Origin: Candidatus Woesearchaeota archaeon
GTDB taxonomy: Archaea > Nanobdellota > Nanobdellia > Woesearchaeales > DSVV01
Reading direction: 5' to 3'
Assembly (NCBI GenBank): GCA_016219865.1
Contig: JACRKF010000039.1
Span: 1-36,255 of the forward strand
DNA length: 36,255 bases
The notes under the pieces are model-generated. The model was not told the origin of the DNA, ran no database searches, and saw nothing but the letters and a program-made list of their open reading frames with translations. Shown piece after piece: positions 7,936 to 16,359 of this stretch. Numbering within the stretch: the stretch's first letter is position 1; each line of letters begins with the position of its first letter. The position numbers and the translations under genes are program-made.

Positions 7936-8460
7936 TCATACAAACTCCACAAATCCATCCAATACAATTCCATTTGCAATTGAGTTAATAAATTCTTTTG
8001 TTGATTTATCAATGTTAATTGTGTAAATGTTTATCTTTCTTGCAAAAATCTTCTCATAATTACTTAGATTGGGGGGATCCTTCTTATTTCCAATGATTGC
8101 TATGTCTATATCACTCTTTTCTGTATCTGTGCCATATGCATAACTTCCAAAAACAATAATTGCTTTTGGATGCTCGTAGTACTTCTTCAGATAATCAACA
8201 AACCCAGAATCTGCCAGAGAATATATATTATATACCTTCTTGAGCATGTAAAATCTTCCATTAAGATTAGGTGAGACTTCCTCAATTATGCCAGTTTTAT
8301 GAGAGAGAAGTAATTTTTCTTTTTTTAATCTCTCTATAATTTTTATTACTCCTGTAGTTGATAATTTAACTTTTCTTGCAATCTCTCTGATATGAGATTT
8401 AGTATAAGGGTGTTTAAAAAATAATTCCATCACTTTCAGATTGTTATCTTTAGTTATCAT
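7936..8460 (-). CDS. Winged-helix protein fused to MNT nucleotidyltransferase
   Basis: 174 aa. Residues 1-60 form a winged helix-turn-helix (HIREIARKVKLSTTGVIKII is the recognition part). Residues 95-174 form an MNT nucleotidyltransferase with G105-S106 in VFGSYAYG and the D117/D119 pair in SDIDIAII. It could be a DNA-binding antitoxin-like regulator or a nucleotide-modifying enzyme with its own DNA-targeting domain. A TATA box (CTTTAAATATC on the minus strand) about 28 nt before the ATG suggests a leaderless, separately controlled gene. It lies downstream of the histidine kinase on the same strand, with a hairpin between them. Confidence 0.82.
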   Translation of the reverse strand: MITKDNNLKVMELFFKHPYTKSHIREIARKVKLSTTGVIKIIERLKKEKLLLSHKTGIIEEVSPNLNGRFYMLKKVYNIYSLADSGFVDYLKKYYEHPKAIIVFGSYAYGTDTEKSDIDIAIIGNKKDPPNLSNYEKIFARKINIYTINIDKSTKEFINSIANGIVLDGFVEFV

Positions 8461-8539
8461 ATGTACACTTTAGGATACAACTGATATTTAAAGTTTATTG
8501 TTATTAATATTTCTTGCACTTGTTACATTATATCCAACT

Positions 8540-8568
8540 GTGAGAATTATGTTTTGCAGAATTCTCAC
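8540..8568. terminator. Hairpin at the end of the histidine kinase gene
   Basis: GTGAGAATT (8540-8548) pairs with AATTCTCAC (8560-8568), the latter touching the kinase stop codon. It probably ends the minus-strand two-component transcript before the HTH-MNT gene. Confidence 0.55.
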
Positions 8569-11330
8569 TATCTCTTCTCCCTCTTCAAAGGCAGTGTAAA
8601 TGTAAACACGCATCCTTTGCCAACCTCTGATTCAACCCAGATCTCTCCTTGATGAATATTAATTATATGTTTTGCAATCGCTAGCCCTAATCCAGTGCCA
8701 GAATGTTCTCTTGTCATTGAAGAATCAACTTGGTAAAATTTATCAAAGATCTTATGAATTGATTCAGGAGGAATTCCTGGACAACTATCTTTAATTGAAA
8801 CTTCAATGCCATTGTTATTTTTTTTCTTAATAAAAATAAAGATCTCCCCGCCTTTCTGCGTAAACTTGATTGCATTTCCGAGAATATTGATGAACACTTG
8901 TTTGATCAGATCTCTGCTGGCAGAGATAATTGGAAGATCTTTTTCAAACTCATAATTAATAGTTATCTCTTTTTCATGCGCAATCATCATCATTGTATTG
9001 ATTACAAGCACAGCTAGATCAATAATCTGCACTTTTTCAAGTTTAAACTTGATTTTGCCGTGCTCAAGTTTTGAAAGATCAAGCACATCATTGATTAATC
9101 GGGTCAACCTGTCAGATTCTTCTAATACTATTTTCAAGCAATGTTTTTGTTGTTCATCGACTTTCCCGATTCTTTCCTCAAATAATAATTGAGTATAACC
9201 TTTGATGCTTGTCAAAGGAGTTCGTAATTCATGGCTGACATTTGAAACGAAATCAGATTTCAACTTATCCATTTTTTCTAATTCTTTGTTTTTCTCTCTC
9301 AGTTCTTTTGTAGCAACATCAATCTCATGCTTAAGTTTCTCATTGAAATTGCTGATTTCATCAACAAGTGTTGCATTTTCCAATGCTACAGCCATCTGAT
9401 TTGTTAATACTTGCAATGCCCGCGAATATTCAGAGAAATTATTAATCTTAGAACTTTCTAGATCAAGAATGCCGATTACTTTATTATTTCTAATGATTGG
9501 GATTGCTGCTTCAGACTTTATTAAATCATTAAGTTTAATGTACTGCGGATATGTCTCAACATTGTTCACGATGATAGGAATGCCAGCGCTTGCAGCATAA
9601 CCGCAAATTCCTTCACCTACTTTTAATTTAAGCGCTTCTGTATTTTCAATGTTATATCCTTTTGTATATTTGAATGTTAAAGCTTCATTTTCAATCAATA
9701 AGATAAAACCAAAATCAGCTTTTGTAAATTCAACAGCTTTTTCAAGGCAAAGTTTCAGCAGATCTTCTGTTTTTAACGTTGAATTTATTACTCTTCCTAA
9801 TTCAAGCAATAACGAAAAGTTTTCATTATCCTTTGTTATTTTGTCATATAATTCTGTTTTCTTGACAATTATTCCTGCGTGATCAGCTAAAGCTTCAAGT
9901 AAGTTTATCTCGTCTTGTGAGAATCTGCGAGTTTTTTTAGTATATACGCTTAATGTTCCAATTGCAGAATTATCAACTATTAATGGCACGCAAAGCATTG
10001 ATTTCAGATGTTCTGATTCAGCAAGATCTTTATATTGGTAATTCTTATCTTTAAGAACATCTTGCACATATATTGTTTTTTTCTTAAGAATTGATTCTCC
10101 TGATATGCAGTTATCAAATGGTAAAGAATAAGTTGAAACTTTTCCCTTGCCGTAACTATAACCTATTCTTGGATTTAATGTTTTTCCATCTTCATCTAAT
10201 AATAATATTGAGCAGAAATCAATATGCATCATCTTCACAATCTTCAGTACAATCTGATTTAATACAGTAGTTGAATCAAATGTGCTGCTGCTGATCTTTG
10301 CAATATCATAGATTGCAGATAATCTGTTTAATCTTCTGATGCTGCTTGCATACAACAAAGAATTTTCTATTGCAACGCTTATCTGTTGCGCAAATGTCAT
10401 TAATGGATGCAATGATTCTTCTTCTATTTTTCTTTTGCTGTATTTATTATCTAAACTTATCATACCAAGAACTCTTTCTTTGTTAACTAATGGCAAAGAA
10501 GCAGATTCATACACATCTTCTTTTCGCAATGCTTTGCTATAAAAACTATCTTTATTTTTTTCTTCTCTTATTATTGGCGTTTTATTAGTGAAACAGTGAT
10601 ATACTTTAGAGTGTTCTGGTATTATTGGAACCTTAATCTCTCTAAATTTATCATACGATGTATCGCTTGCTTTTTTCCCAACAAACGCATGTTCTGTTTC
10701 ATCATAAAAATAAATTCTTACTCTATCAAATCCTATTTGTGTAAATGTCTTCATTGCAATATCTAATGTTTCGTCAATGTCAAGTGTTTGTTGCAATGTT
10801 TTTCCAGTTTCATACAGCTGCAGCAATTCTTGGTTTTTTCTTTTTAATTGTTCTTCCATCCTTCTTTCTTTTGTAATATCAATAAATGTTACAATATATT
10901 TTCCAATTTTTCCTAATCTTATAATCACCACAGAAAACAGCATATTTATTTCTTTTCTTGGAGAATAAGCTATTTCAAATTGATCACTAGCTACTTCTCC
11001 GACAAGTTGTTTTAATCGCGCAATTATTTTTATGCCTAAATTATCTTTAAATAATGATATGACATCTTTGTTGATTATCTCGTCATTTTCTAATCTTAAT
11101 AGATTACGTATTGCTTTATTTGCTTTTAATACTTTATTATCTTCATCAATAAGTATTCTTGGAAAGATAAGATGTTCAAAGAATAGGTCATATTCTTGGA
11201 TAGTTTCTTTAATATTGCTTTCTTTTTTAGCAGTTTCTTTAGTTATTTCTTTTATAGGAAAACCTAATTCAATTTGTGTATGTCCAAACTTTTCTGTTTC
11301 TGTAGTTATACTATCCTTTGTAATATCCAT
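8568..11330 (-). CDS. Soluble sensor histidine kinase, PAS-GAF-GAF-GAF-HisKA-HATPase
   Basis: 920 aa, no membrane segment, so a cytoplasmic sensor. Order: a variable N-terminus, a PAS domain at about 50-155 ending in FIDITKERRMEEQ, three GAF domains at about 180-325, 345-495 and 510-660, a coiled linker, HisKA with the phospho-His in SNVSHELRTPLTSIKGY, then the HATPase domain with the N box (FINILGNAIKFT) and GTGLGLAIAKHI. The G1 box, normally DxGxG, reads DSCPG, so the first Gly is Cys. It has no receiver of its own; the receiver gene ends 12 nt upstream in the same operon and is the natural partner. Bacterial-type architecture, probably acquired by transfer; the ligand is unknown. Confidence 0.92.
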   Translation of the reverse strand: MDITKDSITTETEKFGHTQIELGFPIKEITKETAKKESNIKETIQEYDLFFEHLIFPRILIDEDNKVLKANKAIRNLLRLENDEIINKDVISLFKDNLGIKIIARLKQLVGEVASDQFEIAYSPRKEINMLFSVVIIRLGKIGKYIVTFIDITKERRMEEQLKRKNQELLQLYETGKTLQQTLDIDETLDIAMKTFTQIGFDRVRIYFYDETEHAFVGKKASDTSYDKFREIKVPIIPEHSKVYHCFTNKTPIIREEKNKDSFYSKALRKEDVYESASLPLVNKERVLGMISLDNKYSKRKIEEESLHPLMTFAQQISVAIENSLLYASSIRRLNRLSAIYDIAKISSSTFDSTTVLNQIVLKIVKMMHIDFCSILLLDEDGKTLNPRIGYSYGKGKVSTYSLPFDNCISGESILKKKTIYVQDVLKDKNYQYKDLAESEHLKSMLCVPLIVDNSAIGTLSVYTKKTRRFSQDEINLLEALADHAGIIVKKTELYDKITKDNENFSLLLELGRVINSTLKTEDLLKLCLEKAVEFTKADFGFILLIENEALTFKYTKGYNIENTEALKLKVGEGICGYAASAGIPIIVNNVETYPQYIKLNDLIKSEAAIPIIRNNKVIGILDLESSKINNFSEYSRALQVLTNQMAVALENATLVDEISNFNEKLKHEIDVATKELREKNKELEKMDKLKSDFVSNVSHELRTPLTSIKGYTQLLFEERIGKVDEQQKHCLKIVLEESDRLTRLINDVLDLSKLEHGKIKFKLEKVQIIDLAVLVINTMMMIAHEKEITINYEFEKDLPIISASRDLIKQVFINILGNAIKFTQKGGEIFIFIKKKNNNGIEVSIKDSCPGIPPESIHKIFDKFYQVDSSMTREHSGTGLGLAIAKHIINIHQGEIWVESEVGKGCVFTFTLPLKREKR

Positions 11331-11342
11331 TATGAATCCAGT

Positions 11343-11705
11343 TTAAAATGCTAATATCTGGTGAACTCTGCTTTGCAATTGTTTTGTATCAAATGGTTTT
11401 GTAAAATAATAATCTGCTCCGCATTTTAATCCTTCAATGACATCTTTCTTTTCATTTCTTGCGCTAAGAAGCATTACTCTTATGCTTTTTGTTTTCTCGT
11501 CAGCTTTCAACAATTGGCATGTTTCATAGCCGTTTATTTTTGGCATCATAACATCCAGTAAAATCAAATCAGGTGTAATCTTAGTCAATACTTGAAATAC
11601 ATCTTCTCCATTTTCTGCAGTATGCAATTCATAATCAGTTAGCACTAAACGTAATAGTTCTAATATGTGTTTATCATCATCTGCAACTAATATCTTTTTC
11701 TTCAT
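11343..11705 (-). CDS. Single-domain response regulator (CheY-like)
   Basis: 120 aa, a complete receiver and nothing else. It has the acidic cluster VADDD (residues 7-11), phospho-Asp D51 in LILLDVMMP, a Ser-Ala switch in MLLSARN and Lys in YYFTKPFD. It has no output domain, so it would act by protein contact or relay phosphate. It is followed after 12 nt by the histidine kinase and is almost certainly co-transcribed with it. Confidence 0.92.
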   Translation of the reverse strand: MKKKILVADDDKHILELLRLVLTDYELHTAENGEDVFQVLTKITPDLILLDVMMPKINGYETCQLLKADEKTKSIRVMLLSARNEKKDVIEGLKCGADYYFTKPFDTKQLQSRVHQILAF

Positions 11706-11769
11706 AAAGACTTCCTCTCATCGCTTGCTTTTTTCTATATTTATTCTTTCATTATGGTAAACAATTACT

Positions 11770-12813
11770 TCATTCTTCAACTTTTATCAGTGGAAGTATA
11801 TCTATCAATTTATTATTCTCAATATCAATTTGGTTATGCGACAGTTTTACAACATTCAATTGAATTTTAGATTCTTCTATAGCATTGTCTGTGTAAAGAA
11901 ATGGTTGTATTTTCTGAAATGATTGAAGAATTGATTCATCAAGTGTTTTATCCTTGCTAACAACAACAAAGCTATTTTCTAATGTATGTCCAACAAATGT
12001 TTCAGTTATATTCTCCTGCAAGTTAATATTTTTAGCATTAAGTAATACTCTAGCCATCAAAACTAATAATTCATTTGCTTTTTTACATCCAAATGTATCG
12101 ATATATTTGTCGAAGTTCTCAATTGAAAAATTAAATATTGTAAACTGCTCGTTATTATCTACTCTTTTCTTTATATGTTGTGTAAGTCTTGCTTTTGTTG
12201 GTAGTTTAGTTATTGGATGCAGTAATTGTTCATTCTCTTCATAACGCAATAATAAACTTATTCTCGACTCTAATTCTTTTGGCTCAAATGGTTTTGTCAT
12301 ATAATCATCAGCGCCAAATGTTAATCCTTTCATTTTATCTTCTAATTGGCCTTTTGCTGAGAGGATAATTACATGTATGTGCTGCGTTAATGGATTTTCT
12401 TTTATTTTTTTACAGACTTCAAAACCATTCATTTCTGGCATCATTAGGTCAAGAATAATTATATCCGGAGAATATTCTTTAACTTTTTCAAGCGCTATTT
12501 TTCCTGAAGTGGCATCAATAAGATTGTAATTATTTCCTTGCAGACTGAGTTTTATAAGATTGATAACATTCAGTTCATCATCTACAATCAATATTGTTGG
12601 ATGGCTCATTTTCTCAGTAAGATTCCAAATCTTGGCATTTCCTATCTCTTCACAGCTTACTATATCTTGCGCTTTCATAATCTCAAGATATTTAGCAATA
12701 GTTACTCTATTATTTCCAACATTTTTTGCAATAATCGTAGATGATGCGCCATGTTTTGTAGTTAAAAGATATTTTTTTATTTTTGTAGTAATATCATTCT
12801 GCAATTCTTCCAT
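11770..12813 (-). CDS. Response regulator: HTH-REC-degenerate GGDEF
   Basis: 347 aa. Residues 1-68 look like a winged helix (NNRVTIAKYLEIMKAQDIV). Residues 72-190 are an intact receiver with D78-D79, D122 in IIILDLMMPEMNG and YMTKPFEP. Residues 197-320 follow the GGDEF fold: HPITKLPTKARLTQHI matches the usual DPLTGLPNR entry helix and FNFSIENFDKYIDTFG matches the usual FDIDxFKxxND strand. At the signature loop the sequence is GHTLENSFVVV, so the catalytic GGDEF is lost and it should not make cyclic di-GMP. GGDEF relatives are rare in archaea. It follows the first receiver gene by 22 nt in the same operon. Confidence 0.8.
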   Translation of the reverse strand: MEELQNDITTKIKKYLLTTKHGASSTIIAKNVGNNRVTIAKYLEIMKAQDIVSCEEIGNAKIWNLTEKMSHPTILIVDDELNVINLIKLSLQGNNYNLIDATSGKIALEKVKEYSPDIIILDLMMPEMNGFEVCKKIKENPLTQHIHVIILSAKGQLEDKMKGLTFGADDYMTKPFEPKELESRISLLLRYEENEQLLHPITKLPTKARLTQHIKKRVDNNEQFTIFNFSIENFDKYIDTFGCKKANELLVLMARVLLNAKNINLQENITETFVGHTLENSFVVVSKDKTLDESILQSFQKIQPFLYTDNAIEESKIQLNVVKLSHNQIDIENNKLIDILPLIKVEE

Positions 12814-12835
12814 TTACTCACCTCAATAAAATTTC

Positions 12836-13216
12836 TTAGTTCATCATATTCATATTCAATTTAATTCGCCTAACTAATTCCATCGGGTCAAAAGGTTTTG
12901 TTACATAATCATCTGCTCCAACATCAATTGCATGCAATTTATCATCCATTTGACTTTTAGCTGATAAAATCAATACTGGAACATTCTTTGTTCGTGGATT
13001 TTCTCGCAATGCTTGGCAGAACTCATATCCATTTACACCTGGCATCATTAAATCAAGAACAACAATATCTGGCAGCTGTGTTTTTACAATAGTCATAGCA
13101 TCCCGTGAAGAAAACGCTTCATATATATTGTATTTCTCTTGATTTAAACTTAATCTGACTAAATTAACAATATTCGGCTCATCATCTACAATTAATACAT
13201 TTTTTTTATGATCCAT
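12836..13216 (-). CDS. Single-domain response regulator, first gene of the operon
   Basis: 126 aa receiver: LIVDDEPNIVNLV (D11-D12), phospho-Asp D55 in IVVLDLMMPGVNG, VLILSAKSQ and DDYVTKPFDP. It closely resembles the receiver half of the next gene (shared DDYxTKPFxPxEL ending), suggesting they arose by duplication. I prefer ATG 13216 over an in-frame GTG at 13225, because GGTGA sits 5 nt before the ATG. It is the first gene of the minus-strand signalling operon. Confidence 0.9.
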   Translation of the reverse strand: MDHKKNVLIVDDEPNIVNLVRLSLNQEKYNIYEAFSSRDAMTIVKTQLPDIVVLDLMMPGVNGYEFCQALRENPRTKNVPVLILSAKSQMDDKLHAIDVGADDYVTKPFDPMELVRRIKLNMNMMN

Positions 13217-13314
13217 TACCCTCACCCCGCTTTTATTATTCTATCAACACCTTATCCTATATAGTGAATTCATTTATATAAATATTGTTATATAGTATTT
13301 ATAGTTTATATAAA

Positions 13315-13341
13315 TGAGAATTTTGCAACTCAAAATTCTCA
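13315..13341. repeat. 11-bp perfect hairpin, GAGAATTTTG type
   Basis: TGAGAATTTTG (13315-13325) and CAAAATTCTCA (13331-13341) around a CAACT loop. The stem sequence matches the hairpins at 3648 and 28445. Confidence 0.85.
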
Positions 13342-13361
13342 GTATTTTTCTGAGTGAGCGA
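13342..13361 (+). repeat. Truncated copy of the core-type palindrome
   Basis: These 20 nt are identical to the left half of the element at 13488, up to GTGAGCGA of the core. The sequence then diverges (ACTTCACC), so the closing arm is missing. Confidence 0.8.
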
Positions 13362-13407
13362 ACTTCACCAACGTTTTTAAGAAAAACCTTGACCAAAAAC
13401 ACGTTAA

Positions 13408-13435
13408 GCACGGCATTCACTTCGTTCAGCCGTGC
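13408..13435 (-). repeat. Core-type palindrome with GC-rich arms
   Basis: GCACGGC and GCCGTGC (7 bp) enclose, on the minus strand, the 13-nt core TGAACGAAGTGAA plus one base. The core is identical to that at 25391 although the arms are unrelated. Confidence 0.85.
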
Positions 13436-13487
13436 GAACAACGTTTATTGTAACTCGTAGTTAATATCTGCCCAAATTCCTGGATCT

Positions 13488-13525
13488 GTATTTTTCTGAG
13501 TGAGCGAAGCGAACTCGAAAAATAC
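13488..13525 (+). repeat. Core-type palindrome before lysS
   Basis: GTATTTTTC(T)GAG and CTCGAAAAATAC form a 12-bp stem with one bulged T around the core TGAGCGAAGCGAA. It sits just upstream of the lysS TATA box. Confidence 0.9.
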
Positions 13526-13560
13526 TTACATTTAAATATTATATCTGAAAACAACTAGTT

Positions 13561-15129
13561 ATGGCAGAAAACAATCAGAATAATACACAAAATAATCAAA
13601 TAAATAATCCAAAAAATAATCAAACTAATCATCAATCCAAAGAACCAATCGAGCAAACTCCTGAAGATATCAATCGTTTAGTTCTTGAACGTATCAAGAA
13701 ACTGCAGGAGATCAGAGCATTAAACATTAATCCTTATCCATATAAATTTGACAAAAAGCATGATTGCGCAGAATTGCAGCAAAGATATGCAGCATTAACT
13801 AAAGAAGAAAGAACTCAGGATCAAGCAACTATTGCAGGAAGGATTGTTGCATTGCGAAGAATGGGTAAGATTACATTTAGTCATATCCTTGATGGTTCAG
13901 GAAAGATGCAATTATATTTCTCAGAAGATGCATTAGGCGCTGAAAAATATGATTTTCTAAAGAAATTAGATATTGGTGATTTTGTAGGCGTGCATGGAGT
14001 AATATTTCGTACAAAAATGGGAGAACTAACTGTGCATGTAACTGATTATACATTGTTAACAAAATCTCTTCGTCCATTGCCTGACAAGTTTCATGGATTA
14101 AAGGATGTTGACTTACGCTATAGAAAACGATATCTTGATTTAATTATGAACCCCGATGTGAGAAAAACATTTATCCAGCGTTCTCTTGTTATTCGCGAAA
14201 TAAGAAACTTTCTTGATCATCGTGGATTCTTAGAAGTTGAAACACCAACATTGCAAACATTATACGGAGGCGCAGCAGCTCGTCCATTCACAACACATCA
14301 TAATTCATTGAATATGAAATTATATCTCAAGATTTCTGATGAACTTTATCTCAAGCGTTTAATTATTGGTGGTTTTGAAAAAGTATATGAGATTGACAAA
14401 GATTTCAGAAATGAAGGAATTGATAGAAACCATAATCCTGAATTCACAATGATTGAATGGTATGAAGCATATACTGACTATAATGACCAAATGAAGCTTG
14501 TTGAACAATTAGTAAGCGCAGTTGCCAAAAAAGTATTTGACACAACAAAAGTTGATTACCAAGGTACAATCATAGACTTCTCTCCTCCATGGAAAAGAAT
14601 TACAATGATTGATGCATTAAAAGAATATGCAAATGTTGACGTTGATAAATATGATGATGAAGAAATAAAGCAATTAGTTACAACATACAATCTTGAATAT
14701 CATGGAGATTTAAGCAGAGGCGCTATTATTAATGTATTATTCGCAGAATTAGTTGAAGATAAATTAATCCAGCCAACATTTGTCATTGATCATCCTGTTG
14801 AAGTAAGTCCTTTAACTAAAATTCATCGAAAAACTCCTGGATTAGTGGAACGATTTGAAGTATTTTGCTGCGGCATGGAGATAGGCAATGCATATTCTGA
14901 GTTAAATGATCCATTTGATCAGAAAAACAGGATGGTTGAGCAGGAAAAACAGCGTATAACAGACGAAGAAGCTCATCCGATGGACATAGATTTTATCGAA
15001 GCATTAGAATATGGTATGCCCCCAACAGGAGGAGTTGGCATTGGTATTGACAGAATTACAATGATTTTAACAAACTCGCAATCAATCAGAGATGTAATAT
15101 TCTTTCCGACTATGAAGCATGAAGGATAG
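13561..15129 (+). CDS. lysS: Lysyl-tRNA synthetase, class II
   Basis: 522 aa, the normal length for class II LysRS. It charges tRNA-Lys. The first 35 residues are an Asn/Gln-rich tail of low complexity. The anticodon-binding OB domain follows (about 75-185: TIAGRIVALRRMGKITFSHI), then the catalytic core with motif 2 (FRNEGIDRNHNPEFTMIEWY), GNAYSELNDP, and motif 3 (GGVGIGIDRITMIL). Many euryarchaea use the unrelated class I enzyme, so this bacterial-type class II form is informative for lineage or transfer. TATA 30 nt upstream and no ribosome site indicate a leaderless transcript. Confidence 0.97.
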   Translation: MAENNQNNTQNNQINNPKNNQTNHQSKEPIEQTPEDINRLVLERIKKLQEIRALNINPYPYKFDKKHDCAELQQRYAALTKEERTQDQATIAGRIVALRRMGKITFSHILDGSGKMQLYFSEDALGAEKYDFLKKLDIGDFVGVHGVIFRTKMGELTVHVTDYTLLTKSLRPLPDKFHGLKDVDLRYRKRYLDLIMNPDVRKTFIQRSLVIREIRNFLDHRGFLEVETPTLQTLYGGAAARPFTTHHNSLNMKLYLKISDELYLKRLIIGGFEKVYEIDKDFRNEGIDRNHNPEFTMIEWYEAYTDYNDQMKLVEQLVSAVAKKVFDTTKVDYQGTIIDFSPPWKRITMIDALKEYANVDVDKYDDEEIKQLVTTYNLEYHGDLSRGAIINVLFAELVEDKLIQPTFVIDHPVEVSPLTKIHRKTPGLVERFEVFCCGMEIGNAYSELNDPFDQKNRMVEQEKQRITDEEAHPMDIDFIEALEYGMPPTGGVGIGIDRITMILTNSQSIRDVIFFPTMKHEG

Positions 15130-15171
15130 ATTTAGTATTACTAGTCAGTTTTTATTTGATTATCTTTACTT

Positions 15172-15375
15172 TTAATGATGTAATCCGAGAAAGATCTTCA
15201 TCTCAGTAATACTGACGGAGCTATTTTTCAATATACCAAAAAAACGATCAATATTATTTGCTCTTCTTTCTTTTTTGATTCTTTTAAATAATTCACTAAA
15301 ACTTTCGTTATTCTTCTTGAGACTATTAATTTCATTATATGCTTCTTTTGTTATTGTCAGTGTTTTTAGTGCCAT
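15172..15375 (-). CDS. VapB-type antitoxin (COG1753-like), no toxin beside it
   Basis: 67 aa beginning MALKTLTITKEAYNEINSLKKNNESFSELFKRI, the pattern of the short VapB antitoxins often paired with VapC PIN-domain RNases (xTxxxSxEAYxxLxxLK..SFSExxxR). I chose ATG 15375 because a TATA box CTTAAATAC (minus strand) lies about 30 nt upstream, giving a leaderless start; an upstream in-frame Met would add 7 residues. No PIN-domain gene lies on either side: lysS converges on it and an MscS gene diverges from it. It is an orphan antitoxin, a remnant, or acts on a distant toxin. Confidence 0.65.
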   Translation of the reverse strand: MALKTLTITKEAYNEINSLKKNNESFSELFKRIKKERRANNIDRFFGILKNSSVSITEMKIFLGLHH

Positions 15376-15480
15376 ATCATGTTTATGTTTAAACATGTAT
15401 TTAAGTCTTTTGATTATTTAATGAGTACTAGATGGTTGTGTAGTTAAATATATATAATCACAGCAATATTAATCTTAATT

Positions 15481-16068
15481 ATGGAAGATTTTGCAGCACA
15501 ATCATTGCTTTCAACAACAGATAAATTAGGTTATGTTCTATTCAAATTAAAGCCAATTTTCTCAAATCTTCTTGTTTCAGTAATTATTGTTTTGATTGGA
15601 TTAATTATTGGCAAGATTGTGGGGAGAGTAATTGAAAAGATTCTCCAAGAGATTGAACTCAATGAATCTATTAATAAATTGATAAAGATAGATCTTCCGC
15701 TTGAGAATTTCATTGGTAAGACTGTGCAATATATTATCTTTTTTATAGGGATAGCATTTGCTTTAGATGTTCTAGGATTAGCAAATATCATTGGTTATAT
15801 ATTTTCGGCAATAATCTTATTGATTATATTAGGCTCATTTTTGGTAAGTTCAAAAGATTTTCTGCCAAATATAATCTCTGGAATAAAAATATACAGAAAG
15901 AAGTTATTTGCAATAGGTGAAACAATAAAAGTTGATTCATGCGAAGGAAAAGTTGTATCATTCAATCTTTTCGAGACAATAATAAAAACAACGTCTGGAG
16001 ATATTATCCATATTCCAAACTCATTTATCACACAGAAGATATTTGTGAAGAGAATTTTGAGAAAATAA
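15481..16068 (+). CDS. Small MscS-family mechanosensitive channel protein
   Basis: 195 aa. Three hydrophobic segments (about 30-52, 78-100 and 102-125) precede a short beta domain with FAIGETIKVDSCEGKVVSFNLFETIIKTTSGDIIHIPNSFI, the MscS cytoplasmic signature. It would form a homo-oligomeric channel in the cell membrane that opens under tension. It is shorter than E. coli MscS (286 aa): the C-terminal alpha/beta cage seems to be missing, since the protein ends soon after the beta domain. Its stop lies inside a hairpin shared with the convergent UPF0147 gene. Confidence 0.82.
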   Translation: MEDFAAQSLLSTTDKLGYVLFKLKPIFSNLLVSVIIVLIGLIIGKIVGRVIEKILQEIELNESINKLIKIDLPLENFIGKTVQYIIFFIGIAFALDVLGLANIIGYIFSAIILLIILGSFLVSSKDFLPNIISGIKIYRKKLFAIGETIKVDSCEGKVVSFNLFETIIKTTSGDIIHIPNSFITQKIFVKRILRK

Positions 16069-16086
16069 ATCTTCTCAAAATTTTCT
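16051..16086. terminator. Hairpin between convergent genes
   Basis: AATTTTGAGAA (16053-16063) pairs with TTCTCAAAATT (16072-16082). The loop contains the MscS stop codon and the UPF0147 stop lies just beyond, so it may end transcription in both directions. Confidence 0.55.
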
Positions 16087-16088
16087 GA

Positions 16089-16334
16089 TTACCTGATCAT
16101 TTCAAGCATAGAAACAATATTCCATATTTGTGTTCTTGTAAATGACTCCATATTTGTATCATCAGCAATCTGATCTAGTTCATTTAACGCTTTATTAACA
16201 CTGATAGAAGGATCATCATCTTGTTTTAGATCTTTGATTGAATTCTCAATCCTTATCTTAACATTTTTAGGAACAGCATGATCATTAGAAAGTTCTTCTA
16301 AAGCAGCAATAATATTTATTATTCTTTCATCCAT
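16089..16334 (-). CDS. UPF0147 family protein
   Basis: 81 aa, small and helical, matching archaeal UPF0147: MDERIINIIAALEELSNDHAVPKNVKIRIENSI, DDDPSISVNKALNELDQI and SFTRTQIWNIVSMLE. It is widespread in archaea and of unknown function. It follows the prefoldin gene by 25 nt as the last gene of the L37Ae operon, which ties it to translation or protein-folding functions by context only. Confidence 0.9.
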   Translation of the reverse strand: MDERIINIIAALEELSNDHAVPKNVKIRIENSIKDLKQDDDPSISVNKALNELDQIADDTNMESFTRTQIWNIVSMLEMIR

Positions 16335-16359
16335 AGTACTCGCCTTAATATAAAATTCT

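Larger units (their letters stand above)
13226..13560. other. Intergenic cluster of palindromes with two divergent promoters
   Basis: This 335-nt gap has no coding potential I can support. It holds the AT-rich promoter region of the signalling operon (about 13245-13312), an 11-bp hairpin (13315-13341), half of a core-type palindrome (13342-13361), a full one on 13408-13435, another on 13488-13525, and the lysS TATA box ATTTAAATA at 13530-13538, 30 nt before the lysS ATG (leaderless start). Confidence 0.7.
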
